Assembly: GCA_027487835.1 (NCBI GenBank)
Contig: JAIYCU010000034.1
Span: forward strand, 35,315-99,314
Length of the DNA: 64,000 nucleotides
Reading direction: 5' to 3'
Origin: Bacteroidota bacterium
GTDB lineage: Bacteria; Bacteroidota; Bacteroidia; UKL13-3
The translations under genes and the position numbers were made by a program. Of this stretch, positions 16,724 to 26,665 are shown in pieces (positions within the stretch are counted from its first letter, which is position 1; each line of letters starts with the position of its first letter). The notes under the pieces were generated by a model that saw only the letters and a program-made list of their open reading frames with translations, made no database searches and had not been told where the DNA came from.

Positions 16724-19660
16724 ATGAAGAGAATTTTACTGCTGGCTTTGCTTTGTGTACAAATACAGGCAAAAGCCCAAACCAAAACGTTTGTTAGTGA
16801 AACCAAACAATCTCCAGATGGTAAATATACTTATACCATTGTGAGCAATGACCCATTGAAAGCACGCACGTATGTGTTAAAAAATGGCCTTACTGTTATC
16901 TTGGCCGAAAACCACAAAGAGCCGCGCATTCAGACTTATATTGCTACCAAAGCGGGTAGTAAAAACGACCCAGCAGACAATACTGGTTTAGCGCATTACT
17001 TAGAGCACATGTTGTTTAAAGGTACCGATAAATATGGCACCAAAGACTGGGCAAAAGAAAAGGTTCAATTGGATATTATTGATGGCTTATATGAGCAATA
17101 CAATAAAACCACCGATGAAGCAAAGCGCAAGGAAATTTACAGGGCCATCGACTCGGTTAGTGGTGTGGCGAGTAAGTATGCCATTGCAAATGAGTACGAC
17201 AAATTGATGCAAGGCATTGGCGCACAAGCAACCAACGCCTTTACTTCTTTAGAGCAAACAGTTTATGTTAACGATATTCCACAGAACAACATAGAAAAGT
17301 GGTTGCAAATTGAAGGAGAGCGTTTTAGAAATCCAATTTTACGCTTGTTTCATACCGAACTAGAGGCAGTTTATGAAGAGAAAAACATTTCACTAGACAA
17401 TGATGGCAGAAAAGTGTTTGAAGCCATGATGACCGCCTTATTTAAAAACCATACCTATGGCACACAAACCACCATTGGAACCGTGGAGCATTTAAAAAAT
17501 CCTTCGCTTTTAAAAATTAGAAATTACTATAATACCTACTATGTGCCCAATAACATGGCCATTGTATTGGCAGGAGATTTTGATTCGGATAAAACCATTG
17601 CACTCATCGATAAGTATTTTGCCTACATGCAGCCAAAAGAAGTGCCTGCTTTTAGCTTTAAACCAGAAGCTTTAAAAACTACGCCAGAAGAAATTTCTAT
17701 TTACGGACCTGATGCAGATAACCTAATGATAGGCTATAGATTGCCAGGTGCTGGCAGCAAAGAGGCGCGCATGTTAATGTTGGTAGACATGTTACTTTCT
17801 AACTCAAAATCTGGGTTTATAGATTTGAACCTAGTTAAAAAGCAAACCGTATTGAGCGCTGGCTCTTCTTACTGGACCAATAAAGATTATAGCATTGCCT
17901 TTTTGCAAGGCAAACCTAAAAAGGACCAAAGCCTAGAAGAATTGAAAAACCTATTATTAGCCCAAGTAGAAAAAGTTAAAAAGGGAGAATTTGGGGATGC
18001 TGAATTAAAAGCGATTATAGACAATTTAAAAGCTTATAAAATTAAAGAAAGAGAAAGCAATGATGGCAGAGCCAGTACTTTATTAGATGCTTTTATAACG
18101 GGTAGAAATTGGGCCGATGCCTCTGCAGACCTAGCTGAACTAGATAAAATTACCAAGGCAGAGTTGGTGGCATTTGCCAATACGTATTATGCCAATGATT
18201 ATGTGGTGATTTACAAACGCAGTGGTGAAGATAAAACCACCCAAAAAATTGAAAAGCCACAAATTACACCTGTAGATGTAAATAGAGATGAGGTTTCGCC
18301 ATTTGTAAAAAGCATAACCGAAACTCCGTCCCCTAAAATTGCACCTGTATTTTTAGATTTCCAAAAAGACATCAACTTTGGCCAATTAGGTTGGGCACAA
18401 GTAATGCATGTGCAAAATACAGATAATGAATTGTTCGAATTAAACTATGTGTTGGATATGGGTAAGTTTCATGATTTAAAACTCCCAATAGCCATTAACT
18501 TATTGCCTTATTTAGGCACTGATAAATATTCAGCAGAAGAAATTAGCAGAGCCTTTTTTAACCTTGCGTGTGATTTTAGTGTGAATGCTGGCAATGAACA
18601 AGTGTATGTTTCACTCAGTGGACTTTCTAAGAATTTTGACGCTGCAGTTACTTTGTTAGAACATTTGCTTACAAATGCAAAACCAGACCAAGTTGCTTTG
18701 CAATCATTGGTAGAGCGCACTTTAAAAGGCAGAGAAGATGCAAAGAAAAGTAAAGGAACTATCTTTAATGCTGCGCTTCAAAACTATGCCATGTATGGAG
18801 CCATTAACCCTTACAAACACATGCTTAAAACGGACGAATTAAAAGCCCTAAAGGCAGAAGAATTAGTTAAATATTTGCATGAACTTACCAGCTATCAACA
18901 TAAGATTATGTATTATGGTCCATTAACCTTAATAGACCTTACAAAGGGTTTAAAAACCTTGCATAAATTGGCTAAAGCGCCTAAAGCCTACCCAATACCT
19001 GTTACCTTTACCCGTAATACCACACAAGCTAATATGGTGTACTTTGTAGATTATAAAATGGTGCAAGTAGAAATCATGTGGATGAGAAGATCGGTTGATG
19101 GATTTGATGCCAAAAGAGACCCTGAAGTATCCTTGTTTAATGAGTATTTTGGAGGAGGTATGTCTTCAATTGTATTCCAAACCATTAGAGAATCAAAAGC
19201 CTTGGCTTATTCTACCTACTCAAGATATACAGTGCCAAACAAACCGGGTGACCCTTATTATATCATAGCTTATATTGGTACGCAGGCAGATAAATTTAAT
19301 GAAGCGGTTCCTGCCATGAATGAGCTTTTGAATAGCTTACCTAAATCAGATAATGCATTTGAATCAGCTAAAGCCTCTATGATGAACAGTATAGAAACCC
19401 AGCGTATTAATGATATGAGCAAAATTTGGGTTTATGTATCTTCAAGTAAGTTAGGAATAAAAGAAGATTTACGTAAAAACTTATATGCTCAACTTCCAGG
19501 AATGCAATTTGATGCCATTCAAAAGTTTCACGAAACCTATTATAAAAACCAAACTTTCTCTTATTGCATCATGGGTTCAAAAGATAAACTTGAAATAAAA
19601 GATTTAGAAAAGATTGGAACGGTTAAAGTGCTAAGCCTAGAAGATATTTTTGGGTATTAA
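16724..19660 (+). CDS. M16 family zinc peptidase, two-domain (pitrilysin/PqqL type)
   Basis: 978 residues with a signal peptide (LLLALLCVQIQAKAQ), so periplasmic or outer-membrane associated. The N-terminal half has the inverted zinc motif HYLEHMLFKG with H91, E94 and H95 and the distal glutamate in the ELEAVYEEKN helix. The second half (from about 530) repeats the M16 fold without the zinc motif and carries the substrate-closing segment near FGGGMSSIVFQTIRE with the R/Y pair following. A full-length double M16 enzyme of this size normally degrades short peptides inside a closed chamber. Substrate unknown. Confidence 0.92.
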   Translation: MKRILLLALLCVQIQAKAQTKTFVSETKQSPDGKYTYTIVSNDPLKARTYVLKNGLTVILAENHKEPRIQTYIATKAGSKNDPADNTGLAHYLEHMLFKGTDKYGTKDWAKEKVQLDIIDGLYEQYNKTTDEAKRKEIYRAIDSVSGVASKYAIANEYDKLMQGIGAQATNAFTSLEQTVYVNDIPQNNIEKWLQIEGERFRNPILRLFHTELEAVYEEKNISLDNDGRKVFEAMMTALFKNHTYGTQTTIGTVEHLKNPSLLKIRNYYNTYYVPNNMAIVLAGDFDSDKTIALIDKYFAYMQPKEVPAFSFKPEALKTTPEEISIYGPDADNLMIGYRLPGAGSKEARMLMLVDMLLSNSKSGFIDLNLVKKQTVLSAGSSYWTNKDYSIAFLQGKPKKDQSLEELKNLLLAQVEKVKKGEFGDAELKAIIDNLKAYKIKERESNDGRASTLLDAFITGRNWADASADLAELDKITKAELVAFANTYYANDYVVIYKRSGEDKTTQKIEKPQITPVDVNRDEVSPFVKSITETPSPKIAPVFLDFQKDINFGQLGWAQVMHVQNTDNELFELNYVLDMGKFHDLKLPIAINLLPYLGTDKYSAEEISRAFFNLACDFSVNAGNEQVYVSLSGLSKNFDAAVTLLEHLLTNAKPDQVALQSLVERTLKGREDAKKSKGTIFNAALQNYAMYGAINPYKHMLKTDELKALKAEELVKYLHELTSYQHKIMYYGPLTLIDLTKGLKTLHKLAKAPKAYPIPVTFTRNTTQANMVYFVDYKMVQVEIMWMRRSVDGFDAKRDPEVSLFNEYFGGGMSSIVFQTIRESKALAYSTYSRYTVPNKPGDPYYIIAYIGTQADKFNEAVPAMNELLNSLPKSDNAFESAKASMMNSIETQRINDMSKIWVYVSSSKLGIKEDLRKNLYAQLPGMQFDAIQKFHETYYKNQTFSYCIMGSKDKLEIKDLEKIGTVKVLSLEDIFGY

Positions 19661-19674
19661 AATTTAAGTTTTAA

Positions 19675-20115
19675 TTACTTTTTATCAGAAAGGTGGGCTT
19701 CGTTAATTTCGAGGCTCACCTTTATTTTTTGTAGGCTCTCGATGGTTATTTCTTCAGCGGTTTCAACAGATACTACATGAAAGTTTGTAATGCCTGCATA
19801 TTTAAAAGGGACTGTAAATTTTACTACTTTATCAATGATTTGTGATTCTGCTATTTGATTATAATCAGCATCAAATAATTTAACCTTTAAGCCATTGCCA
19901 CTAAAGGAATCATTAATTGTGATGATTTTTACAGGAATGCTAAAAGTTACATCCCCTTCATTTGCCACAGCATGGTTCACTTTGGCCTGAACCACTTCAA
20001 TGGGTTTGTTTACATGGGTAAGCTCTACCAAGGTGTCAAAAGATAAGTCGCCTTTTACAAATAGTAAAAAAGGCACCAATACCAACGACCAAATATATTT
20101 TATTATCAATTTCAT
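19675..20115 (-). CDS. Exported hypothetical protein
   Basis: 146 residues from the second ATG, chosen because MKLIIKYIWSLVLVPFLLFV is a plausible signal or anchor. The mature part is beta-rich (VTFSIPVKIITIND, LKVKLFDADYN, VVKFTVPFKYAGI), resembling an immunoglobulin-like sandwich. I do not recognise a family. It is convergent to the M16 peptidase gene, with 14 bases between the stops, and no clear terminator was seen in that gap. Confidence 0.65.
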   Translation of the reverse strand: MKLIIKYIWSLVLVPFLLFVKGDLSFDTLVELTHVNKPIEVVQAKVNHAVANEGDVTFSIPVKIITINDSFSGNGLKVKLFDADYNQIAESQIIDKVVKFTVPFKYAGITNFHVVSVETAEEITIESLQKIKVSLEINEAHLSDKK

Positions 20116-20223
20116 ACTCGAGTGGCTTATTGCCAATCGTGTACCATTTTTATAATATACTGATTATGTGAATGTTAAAATTTAGTGCATTTTGGAATTA
20201 ATCCCAATATGAGACTAAATTCC

Positions 20224-21432
20224 CTAATCAACGTATAACATCAATCCTTTGAGGTATTCGCCTTCTGGGTGATAAATGTTGATGGGATGGTCGTCGGGCT
20301 GACTCAATTGCCTGAGGATTCTAACATTTCTGCGTGTTTCTGCAGCGGCAGAAAAAACAATTTTCCTAAATAGGTCTTTATCGATATGCTGACTACAACT
20401 ATAGGTAAAAACCAATCCCCCTTTTTTTACACGGTCGAGGCCCAAGATGTTTAAGTTCTTATACCCACGAGCAGCATTATCTACCGAGCGCGCGTTTTTG
20501 GCGAATGCGGGCGGATCTAGAATGATGATATCATAAAAATCGGTAGGGGCTTTCTTTAGAAAGTCGAAACAATCTTCAATAAACGATTCATGCTTGCCTT
20601 GCCAGGTTCCCAAGGCTACATTGTCTTCGCAAAGACCGATGGCATCTTTAGAAGAGTCTACAGAATGCACCAAAGCAGCGCCAGCTTCTAAGGCATACAA
20701 GCTAAAACCACCTGAATAGCTAAACGTATTCAATACATTTTTGCCTTTAGACCAAGCACCCACAAGTTTTCTGTTTTCGCGTTGATCCAAGAAGAAACCT
20801 GTTTTCTGGCCTGTTTCTACATTGACTGAAAATACCACACCATATTCTTTTACTTCAATTGGCATTGGACAAGCTTCGCCAATCCAGCGACTCCCCTCCT
20901 CCACCTGCTCAAGTAATTGTGTGCTTTGTTTGGTTTTAACATAAATGTAGTTAATACCAAGTTCTTTTAAGCCTTCAAATACAATAGAAGAAATACGTTC
21001 AGTTCCTTTTATTAGCAATTGAACCACGGCTACTTCACCGTAAATATCTGTGATGATGCCGGGAAAAAAATCTCCTTCTGCATGCAATAGGCGGTAGCAA
21101 TCTGTTTGGGCCGTAATTAAAAGTTTACGAAGGGCAAAGGCATTTTTAAGTTTAGATTGCCAATATTGGTCGTCTAGCTCTATTGGGGTTGACCCAAATT
21201 CAAACAAACGGCAAGTGATTTGGCTATTGGGAGAAAAAAAACCAAAACCAAGTAATTCGCCATGGTTGGTATGCACCGAAACGATGTCACCATTTTCAGC
21301 ATTTGGCAAAGTTTTCACAGCGCCACTAAAAATCCATGGATGCCTATTTAATATGGAGCGTTCTCTGCCGCTCTTTAAAATGAGTTGTTTCAATGTGTTT
21401 AGGTTTGAGCCAATTTGGCGCAATATAGCCAT
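20224..21432 (-). CDS. rlmI: rRNA (cytosine-C5) methyltransferase, RlmI family
   Basis: 402 residues. An N-terminal PUA domain (about 14-90: LKSGRERSILNRHPWIFSGAVK) precedes an RlmI-like central beta domain and a Rossmann methyltransferase. Motif I is NVLNTFSYSGGFSLYALEAGA (key residues FSYSGGF), D-binding is VHSVDSS, and the catalytic motifs are IILDPPAFAKN and FTYSCSQH with the attacking cysteine in SCS. This matches enzymes methylating C1962 of 23S rRNA; the exact target is inferred from the family. Confidence 0.88.
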   Translation of the reverse strand: MAILRQIGSNLNTLKQLILKSGRERSILNRHPWIFSGAVKTLPNAENGDIVSVHTNHGELLGFGFFSPNSQITCRLFEFGSTPIELDDQYWQSKLKNAFALRKLLITAQTDCYRLLHAEGDFFPGIITDIYGEVAVVQLLIKGTERISSIVFEGLKELGINYIYVKTKQSTQLLEQVEEGSRWIGEACPMPIEVKEYGVVFSVNVETGQKTGFFLDQRENRKLVGAWSKGKNVLNTFSYSGGFSLYALEAGAALVHSVDSSKDAIGLCEDNVALGTWQGKHESFIEDCFDFLKKAPTDFYDIIILDPPAFAKNARSVDNAARGYKNLNILGLDRVKKGGLVFTYSCSQHIDKDLFRKIVFSAAAETRRNVRILRQLSQPDDHPINIYHPEGEYLKGLMLYVD

Positions 21433-21492
21433 TTGTTTAATGAGATTGTTGCTTGAATAAAGTCAAACGCTAAAAATGAATAAGCAGAAACT

Positions 21493-21500
21493 TACATTTG
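21493..21500 (+). promoter_or_regulatory. -7 promoter element, six bases from the start codon
   Basis: TACATTTG matches TAnnTTTG. It ends six bases before the ATG of the GNAT gene, so the transcript would have almost no leader. No clear -33 TTTG was found at the usual distance. Confidence 0.45.
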
Positions 21501-21506
21501 AAAAAA

Positions 21507-22052
21507 ATGAACACAACATTTCAATATTCACTCGAGGGACAGGAGACCGCTAGATTATTATTTAGGAAAATTACCGACCAAGATTTTGAAACATGGTTAG
21601 AATTTTGCAAGCACCCTGATTCATTAAAGTATATTTTTTCGCAAGAGCAACTAAAAGTTGAAGACCCAATCGAACGATGTAAAATTTGGTTTAACAGGGT
21701 TTTTAACCGTTACGAAAATGGCTTAGGAGGTATGAATGCTTTAATTGATAAACAAACAGGTGCATTAGTTGGTCAATGTGGTTTGCTAATACAAACCATT
21801 GATAATGTAGAGGAGTTAGAAATTGGGTATTCGCTAATGCCGGCATATAGAGGATTAGGATTTGCTTCTGAGGCAGCTAAAAAGTGTAAGGAATTTGCGT
21901 TCGAAAATAATTATGCCAACTCACTCATTTCAAGCATAGTTCCTGAAAACATAGATTCTATAAAAGTTGCAATTGCCAATGGAATGAAATTAGAGAAAAC
22001 AACTTTTAGCAATGGAGACCTTGTAAATATTTTTAGGATCAACAAAATTTAA
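21507..22052 (+). CDS. GNAT family N-acetyltransferase
   Basis: 181 residues from the ATG chosen here (a TTG three codons earlier overlaps the -7 element). It is of the RimJ/RimL-like acetyltransferase_3 type: TARLLFRKITDQDFETWLEF at the front, the GQCGLL strand, LEIGYSLMPAYRGLGFASEAAK (acetyl-CoA loop, key residues RGLGFA) and the IPENIDSIKVAIANGM tail. Substrate cannot be told from sequence. It is followed by a second GNAT gene 55 bp downstream that is related but not a close copy. AT-rich relative to the flanking rlmI. Confidence 0.88.
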   Translation: MNTTFQYSLEGQETARLLFRKITDQDFETWLEFCKHPDSLKYIFSQEQLKVEDPIERCKIWFNRVFNRYENGLGGMNALIDKQTGALVGQCGLLIQTIDNVEELEIGYSLMPAYRGLGFASEAAKKCKEFAFENNYANSLISSIVPENIDSIKVAIANGMKLEKTTFSNGDLVNIFRINKI

Positions 22053-22107
22053 AGAATTAGTTTCATCGCATGTTTTTTTGAATGAAATAATTAAAATACC
22101 TAGTTAA

Positions 22108-22671
22108 ATGAATTCTCAATCCACAAAAATCACTTTTAGAGATATTACAGTAGAAGATATTCCAATTATTCATCAACTTAACTCTTTTGCAGAGGTAGAT
22201 CAATACAACACGCTTGGAATTCCAGAAAGCATTAAGGATACTGAAAACTTAATACATCCGATTATTCAAGATCAAAATGCAAATCCAAGACCAAGGTATG
22301 TTTGGATTATTCAAAATATGGAAGGCGAATTTATAGGTTTAGTTGGGGTAGTTATAGGAAAACCCAAATACCATACCTCTGAAATTTGGTATAAAATTCA
22401 TCCAAATAAATGGAACAAAGGATATGCAAGCGAAGCGGTGAAATTGGCACTTAGTTTTTGTTTTATAACACTTAAACTGCATCGTGTTTTTGCAGGTTGT
22501 GCTACCGAAAATATTGCATCCATTAAGGTTTTAGAAAAAAATGGATTTATTAGAGAAGGCTTTCATAGAAAAACATTGCCAATTAGAGGAAAGTGGGTAG
22601 ATAATTATGAATACGCCATTTTAGAAGAAGATTACTTTAGTACTAGTAAAGGCAATATTTTTGAAACCTAA
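22108..22671 (+). CDS. GNAT family N-acetyltransferase
   Basis: 187 residues, also RimJ/RimL-like. Motifs: ITFRDITVEDIPIIHQL at the N-terminus, VGVVIGKPKYHTSEIWYKI, then NKGYASEAVKLALSF (acetyl-CoA loop with NKGYASE) and ATENIASIKVLEKNGF. It shares the fold and layout of the GNAT gene before it. The pair may share a transcript, since the gap is 55 bp and no terminator is visible. The stop comes 13 bases before the GH53 start. Confidence 0.9.
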   Translation: MNSQSTKITFRDITVEDIPIIHQLNSFAEVDQYNTLGIPESIKDTENLIHPIIQDQNANPRPRYVWIIQNMEGEFIGLVGVVIGKPKYHTSEIWYKIHPNKWNKGYASEAVKLALSFCFITLKLHRVFAGCATENIASIKVLEKNGFIREGFHRKTLPIRGKWVDNYEYAILEEDYFSTSKGNIFET

Positions 22672-22684
22672 AGATGATTTCCAA

Positions 22685-23755
22685 ATGATTTTACCAATAC
22701 ATAAATGGTTATTTGTTTTCTTATTAATAGCCCTTTTTGGCGGCTGTAAAAAACCAGCGCCAGCGCCATCGGTTCAAACCGAAACCTTAGAAATTATTGG
22801 CACCGACTTCTCTTTTTACCCAGAAATACAGGGCAGTGGACTAAGCTTTAGCAACTCAAAAGGTGAACAAGAAGACATGTTGCTTACCCTAAAAAAGGCA
22901 GGATTTAACACCATCCGACTGCGCATTTGGAACCAACCCGAAACGCCAAACTCCTCTTTTGAAAGTGTTGCTCAATTGGCTGCCACCTGCAAGGCTATGG
23001 GATTTAAGGTTTGGCTTACTCTGCATTATTCAGATACTTGGGCAGACCCAGGCAATCAGCAAAAACCCAAAGCATGGGAGAATTTGGGTCAAACCGAACT
23101 AGAAGACAGCGTATACGCCTTTACTTTTAAAGTGGTAAAAGCCATTGCACCAGCTTACGTGCAGATTGGAAACGAAATTAACAATGGTATGCTTTGGCCA
23201 AATGGCAGTTTAGGAAATATGGGACAGCTTAAAAGTCTAATAAACAAGGGAATCTCCGCCACAAGATCTGCCAATAGCCAAACTAAAATTATGCTTCACT
23301 GCGCGGGATATAAAGATGCACCTTGGTTTTTTAATCAGATTGGAAAATTGGATTATGATATTGCGGCCTTAAGCTATTACCCAATATGGCATGGCAAATC
23401 TTTGGATTCATTAAGACAAGCGTTAATTGGTTTGAACCAACAATTGCAAAAGCCCACCTTAATAGCAGAAACGGCCTATCCGTTTACATTGGGTTGGAAC
23501 GATTGGACCAATAATATTTTAGGAACTAATAATCAGATAATTCCTGCCTACCCAGCTACACCAGCTGGCCAAAAAAGCTTTTGGAATGTTGTTTTACAAA
23601 CCAGTAGAGCAAGTTCACAATGCTTGGGTGTTTGCTATTGGGGAGCCGAATGGGTAAGTTATAAAGGCAATACCGCCACCAATGGCTCTAGCTGGGAGAA
23701 CCAAGCCTTTTGGGATTTCGAAAGAAAGGCATTGCCCATTCTTGAGGGAAAATGA
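22685..23755 (+). CDS. GH53 family glycosidase lipoprotein (endo-beta-1,4-galactanase type)
   Basis: About 356 residues from the second ATG, which gives a lipoprotein signal (LIALFGG plus C); the longer frame overlaps the preceding gene. The barrel shows GH53 hallmarks: GTDFSFYPEIQGSG, FNTIRLRIWNQP, VWLTLHYSDTWADP, IGNEINNGMLWP with the acid/base glutamate, and LIAETAYPF with the nucleophile glutamate. Family members cut galactan side chains of pectin. Outer-membrane lipoprotein anchoring is inferred from the signal. No other polysaccharide-use genes surround it. Confidence 0.92.
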   Translation: MILPIHKWLFVFLLIALFGGCKKPAPAPSVQTETLEIIGTDFSFYPEIQGSGLSFSNSKGEQEDMLLTLKKAGFNTIRLRIWNQPETPNSSFESVAQLAATCKAMGFKVWLTLHYSDTWADPGNQQKPKAWENLGQTELEDSVYAFTFKVVKAIAPAYVQIGNEINNGMLWPNGSLGNMGQLKSLINKGISATRSANSQTKIMLHCAGYKDAPWFFNQIGKLDYDIAALSYYPIWHGKSLDSLRQALIGLNQQLQKPTLIAETAYPFTLGWNDWTNNILGTNNQIIPAYPATPAGQKSFWNVVLQTSRASSQCLGVCYWGAEWVSYKGNTATNGSSWENQAFWDFERKALPILEGK

Positions 23756-23809
23756 GCTAGATTTAAAATTATCTTGTATTTTAGCGCACTAAATTTAAAA
23801 TCATATCTA

Positions 23810-25198
23810 ATGCAATACGATGTTATAGTGATTGGCAGCGGACCTGGAGGTTATGTTGCTGCCATCAGAGCCAGCCAACTGGGATTAAAAACAGCAGTAG
23901 TAGAAAAAGCCGAATTAGGAGGCGTTTGCCTTAATTGGGGTTGTATACCAACAAAAGCCTTGTTAAAATCGGCTCAAGTATTTGAATATATCAAACATGC
24001 CAAAGATTATGGCATTAATGTTAGCGATGCTTCCCATGATTTTGGGGCAGTAGTTAAACGTAGCAGAGATGTTGCCAATGGCATGAGCAAAGGCATTGCC
24101 TTTTTGATGAAGAAAAATAAAATTGATGTGATTGCTGGCTATGGTAAATTGCTAGGCGCTTCTAAGGTAGAAGTAACTGATGCCAATGGCGCTAAAGCTA
24201 CCCACGAGGCAAAGCATATCATTTTGGCTACTGGTGCAAGAAGCAGAGAATTGCCAAATATTAAAATTGATGGTAAAAAGATTCTTGGCTACCGTGAGGC
24301 TATGGTAATGCCTGAACAACCTAAAAGCATGGTGGTAATGGGCAGTGGCGCTATTGGTTGCGAATTTGCTTATTTTTATAGCAGCATGGGAACTAAAGTG
24401 ACCATTGTAGAGTTTATGCCAAATATTTTACCTATCGAAGATGAAGAGGTGAGTAAAGAGGTGGCTAAATCTTTCAAGAAAAGTGGAATAGACATTATGA
24501 CCAGCGCTTCGGTAGAAAGTGTGGATACAGCAGGTGCAGGATGTAAGATCAAAGTTAAGACAGCAGAAGGCATTAAAGATTTGGAAGCGGATGTTGTATT
24601 ATCTGCTGTAGGAATCCAAACCAATTTAGAGAACCTAGGCTTAGAAGCCTTAGGCATTAAAACAGATAAAGGAAAAGTATTGGTAGATGACTATTATGCT
24701 ACCAATTTAAAAGGTGTTTATGCCATTGGGGATATTGTTAAAGGCCCTTCTTTGGCGCATGTTTCGAGTGCTGAAGCAATTATTTGTGTAGAGAAAATTG
24801 CAGGCCATCATCCAGAGCCTTTAAATTATAATAATATTCCTGGATGTACTTATTGTTCTCCAGAAGTTGCTTCTGTTGGCTATACCGAAAAGGCAGCCAA
24901 AGAAGCTGGTTATGAAATTAAGGTAGGTAAATTTCCTTTCTCTGCTAGCGGCAAAGCAAGTGCAGGCGGTGTAAAAGAAGGATTTGTTAAAGTAATTTTT
25001 GATGCCAAATATGGCGAGTTTTTAGGTGCTCACATGGTAGGCGCAAATGTTACTGAAATGATTGCTGAAATAGTGGTAGCAAGAAAATTAGAAACCACTG
25101 GCATGGAAATTATAAAGTCGGTTCACCCGCATCCAACCATGAGTGAAGCCATTATGGAAGCGGCTGCCCAAGCTTATGGCGAGTGCATTCACTTATAA
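23810..25198 (+). CDS. lpdA: Dihydrolipoyl dehydrogenase
   Basis: 462 residues from the ATG immediately before the FAD-binding motif QYDVIVIGSGPGG; the 12 extra upstream codons are not conserved-looking. Redox-active disulfide: GGVCLNWGCIPTK. The NAD-binding GSGAIGCEFAY and second FAD motif YAIGDIV are present, and the dimer-domain active site is SVHPHPTMSE. It is the E3 component that reoxidises lipoamide in pyruvate, 2-oxoglutarate or glycine-cleavage complexes. No E1 or E2 gene is adjacent, so it probably serves several complexes. Confidence 0.97.
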   Translation: MQYDVIVIGSGPGGYVAAIRASQLGLKTAVVEKAELGGVCLNWGCIPTKALLKSAQVFEYIKHAKDYGINVSDASHDFGAVVKRSRDVANGMSKGIAFLMKKNKIDVIAGYGKLLGASKVEVTDANGAKATHEAKHIILATGARSRELPNIKIDGKKILGYREAMVMPEQPKSMVVMGSGAIGCEFAYFYSSMGTKVTIVEFMPNILPIEDEEVSKEVAKSFKKSGIDIMTSASVESVDTAGAGCKIKVKTAEGIKDLEADVVLSAVGIQTNLENLGLEALGIKTDKGKVLVDDYYATNLKGVYAIGDIVKGPSLAHVSSAEAIICVEKIAGHHPEPLNYNNIPGCTYCSPEVASVGYTEKAAKEAGYEIKVGKFPFSASGKASAGGVKEGFVKVIFDAKYGEFLGAHMVGANVTEMIAEIVVARKLETTGMEIIKSVHPHPTMSEAIMEAAAQAYGECIHL

Positions 25199-25219
25199 AT
25201 ATTAAATGGATTAGCGGTA

Positions 25220-26665
25220 CTAGAATAACCTGGTACCGCTAGCCCATTGTAGCTGGTATTTTGATTTAGCGTATTTGGCAGTTAATTCAACCAATTTTGA
25301 CTTCGCTTCTATCAAACTTCTTTCACGTTGGTTTACTAAAAACAAAGAGCTTTCGCCACTTTCAAAGCGGGTTTCTTCTGCTACTAACAATAAGCCTGCA
25401 TTCACTACCAATTCCTGCTGAATGCGCATCATTTGGTCGAGCGTATTAAGTTCATTATAGGCCACAATGATATTATTTAACACTTCTCTTTTCCCTTGTT
25501 GCAAATAGAATTTCCCTTGTTGTATTTTATAATTGGTAAGCTGTAATTTACCCCTTTCTTTTCTGAGAAATATACTGCTATAAAAGGTAGCACCGAACTT
25601 ATAATTTTTCATAAACAAGCCATCCACTTCATCTCTGCTGCCTGCAGTATAAGTTTGAAATGGATAATATTCCAAATTTAGTTGTGGCTTCAAATTCTCA
25701 AGGGCAAGCTTTCTTTCAAGTTCTGTTTGGTTAAGTTTGACCGCAAGTTTTTGCACCTCAGGATGCCAAGCTTCTGCTTGTTTGCTGAGGGCTTGAATAG
25801 AATCTAAATCGATCTTTTGAAATTCAGAGCCTTTGGCCGAAGGCATTACAATTGCAGCTAGTTGCATGGCATTGCCATTTTCGTCCCAAAGGTAATTGCT
25901 TAGTAAAAGAGCCGCGTTGTTAAACTCAACTTTGGCTTCGGCAAGTAAAGCCTCACGGCGTTTATATTCCACCCAAGCTTCTACACTATCAATGGGTTTT
26001 TCTTCACCCGCTTTGATCCTACTTTTGATAAAGTTTAAGCGAATATCTGCTAAAGCAAAATTCTGCTGCATGAGTACAAACTTCTGATAGCTTTGTTGCC
26101 AATCCCAGTAATCTTTAGCAGAAGCCAGAAACAATTTATTAATCAAGCTTACTTGTTCGGCTTCGTTGAGGGTTTGCAAAAGTTGCGCTTGTCTAAGGGC
26201 ATTGCGTCGCGGGTCTGTTATGAGTCCACGCAATACAGGTATACTTACACCTGCATAAAACAATTGGTATTGCACTTGCTTGCTTCCTTGTGTTGCAGGG
26301 TCGTATTTTGATTTTTCTTCACTCACCTGCAAGCCATCGCTTTGGTCCATACCTGCCTTAATATCTACCCCAATTAGGGTTGGAATTTTAAGTTGTGGTT
26401 CTATATAGGTATAGGAATTATCACCTTTGGTTTGCTTGCCAAACACCTGTGTGCTAATTACTGGGTCAAAGGCCCCCCTTGCTGTTCTAATTTCCATTTT
26501 AGCCATATCTGGAAGTAAGTTCGCAGATTTAGCTAAAGGATGAAAGCGCAATACTTGTTCATAAAAAGCATCAAATGATAGGATGATAGAATCTTGTGCA
26601 GCAAGAGGCTTAAAAGAAAGTAACACTAAACATAAGAACAAAAACAGTTTAAACTTCCTTCTCAT
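25220..26665 (-). CDS. TolC-family outer-membrane protein
   Basis: 481 residues with a signal peptide (LFLFLCLVLLSFKPLAAQ). It has the two long coiled-coil helical regions typical of TolC-like channel proteins (for example LRQAQLLQTLNEAEQVSLINKLFLASAKDYWDWQQSY around 165-200, and a second about 200 residues later ending in LVELTAKYAKSKYQLQWASG). It would form the outer-membrane tunnel of the exporter encoded with it. Last gene of an operon: its ATG overlaps the HlyD stop by 4 bp. Confidence 0.9.
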   Translation of the reverse strand: MRRKFKLFLFLCLVLLSFKPLAAQDSIILSFDAFYEQVLRFHPLAKSANLLPDMAKMEIRTARGAFDPVISTQVFGKQTKGDNSYTYIEPQLKIPTLIGVDIKAGMDQSDGLQVSEEKSKYDPATQGSKQVQYQLFYAGVSIPVLRGLITDPRRNALRQAQLLQTLNEAEQVSLINKLFLASAKDYWDWQQSYQKFVLMQQNFALADIRLNFIKSRIKAGEEKPIDSVEAWVEYKRREALLAEAKVEFNNAALLLSNYLWDENGNAMQLAAIVMPSAKGSEFQKIDLDSIQALSKQAEAWHPEVQKLAVKLNQTELERKLALENLKPQLNLEYYPFQTYTAGSRDEVDGLFMKNYKFGATFYSSIFLRKERGKLQLTNYKIQQGKFYLQQGKREVLNNIIVAYNELNTLDQMMRIQQELVVNAGLLLVAEETRFESGESSLFLVNQRERSLIEAKSKLVELTAKYAKSKYQLQWASGTRLF

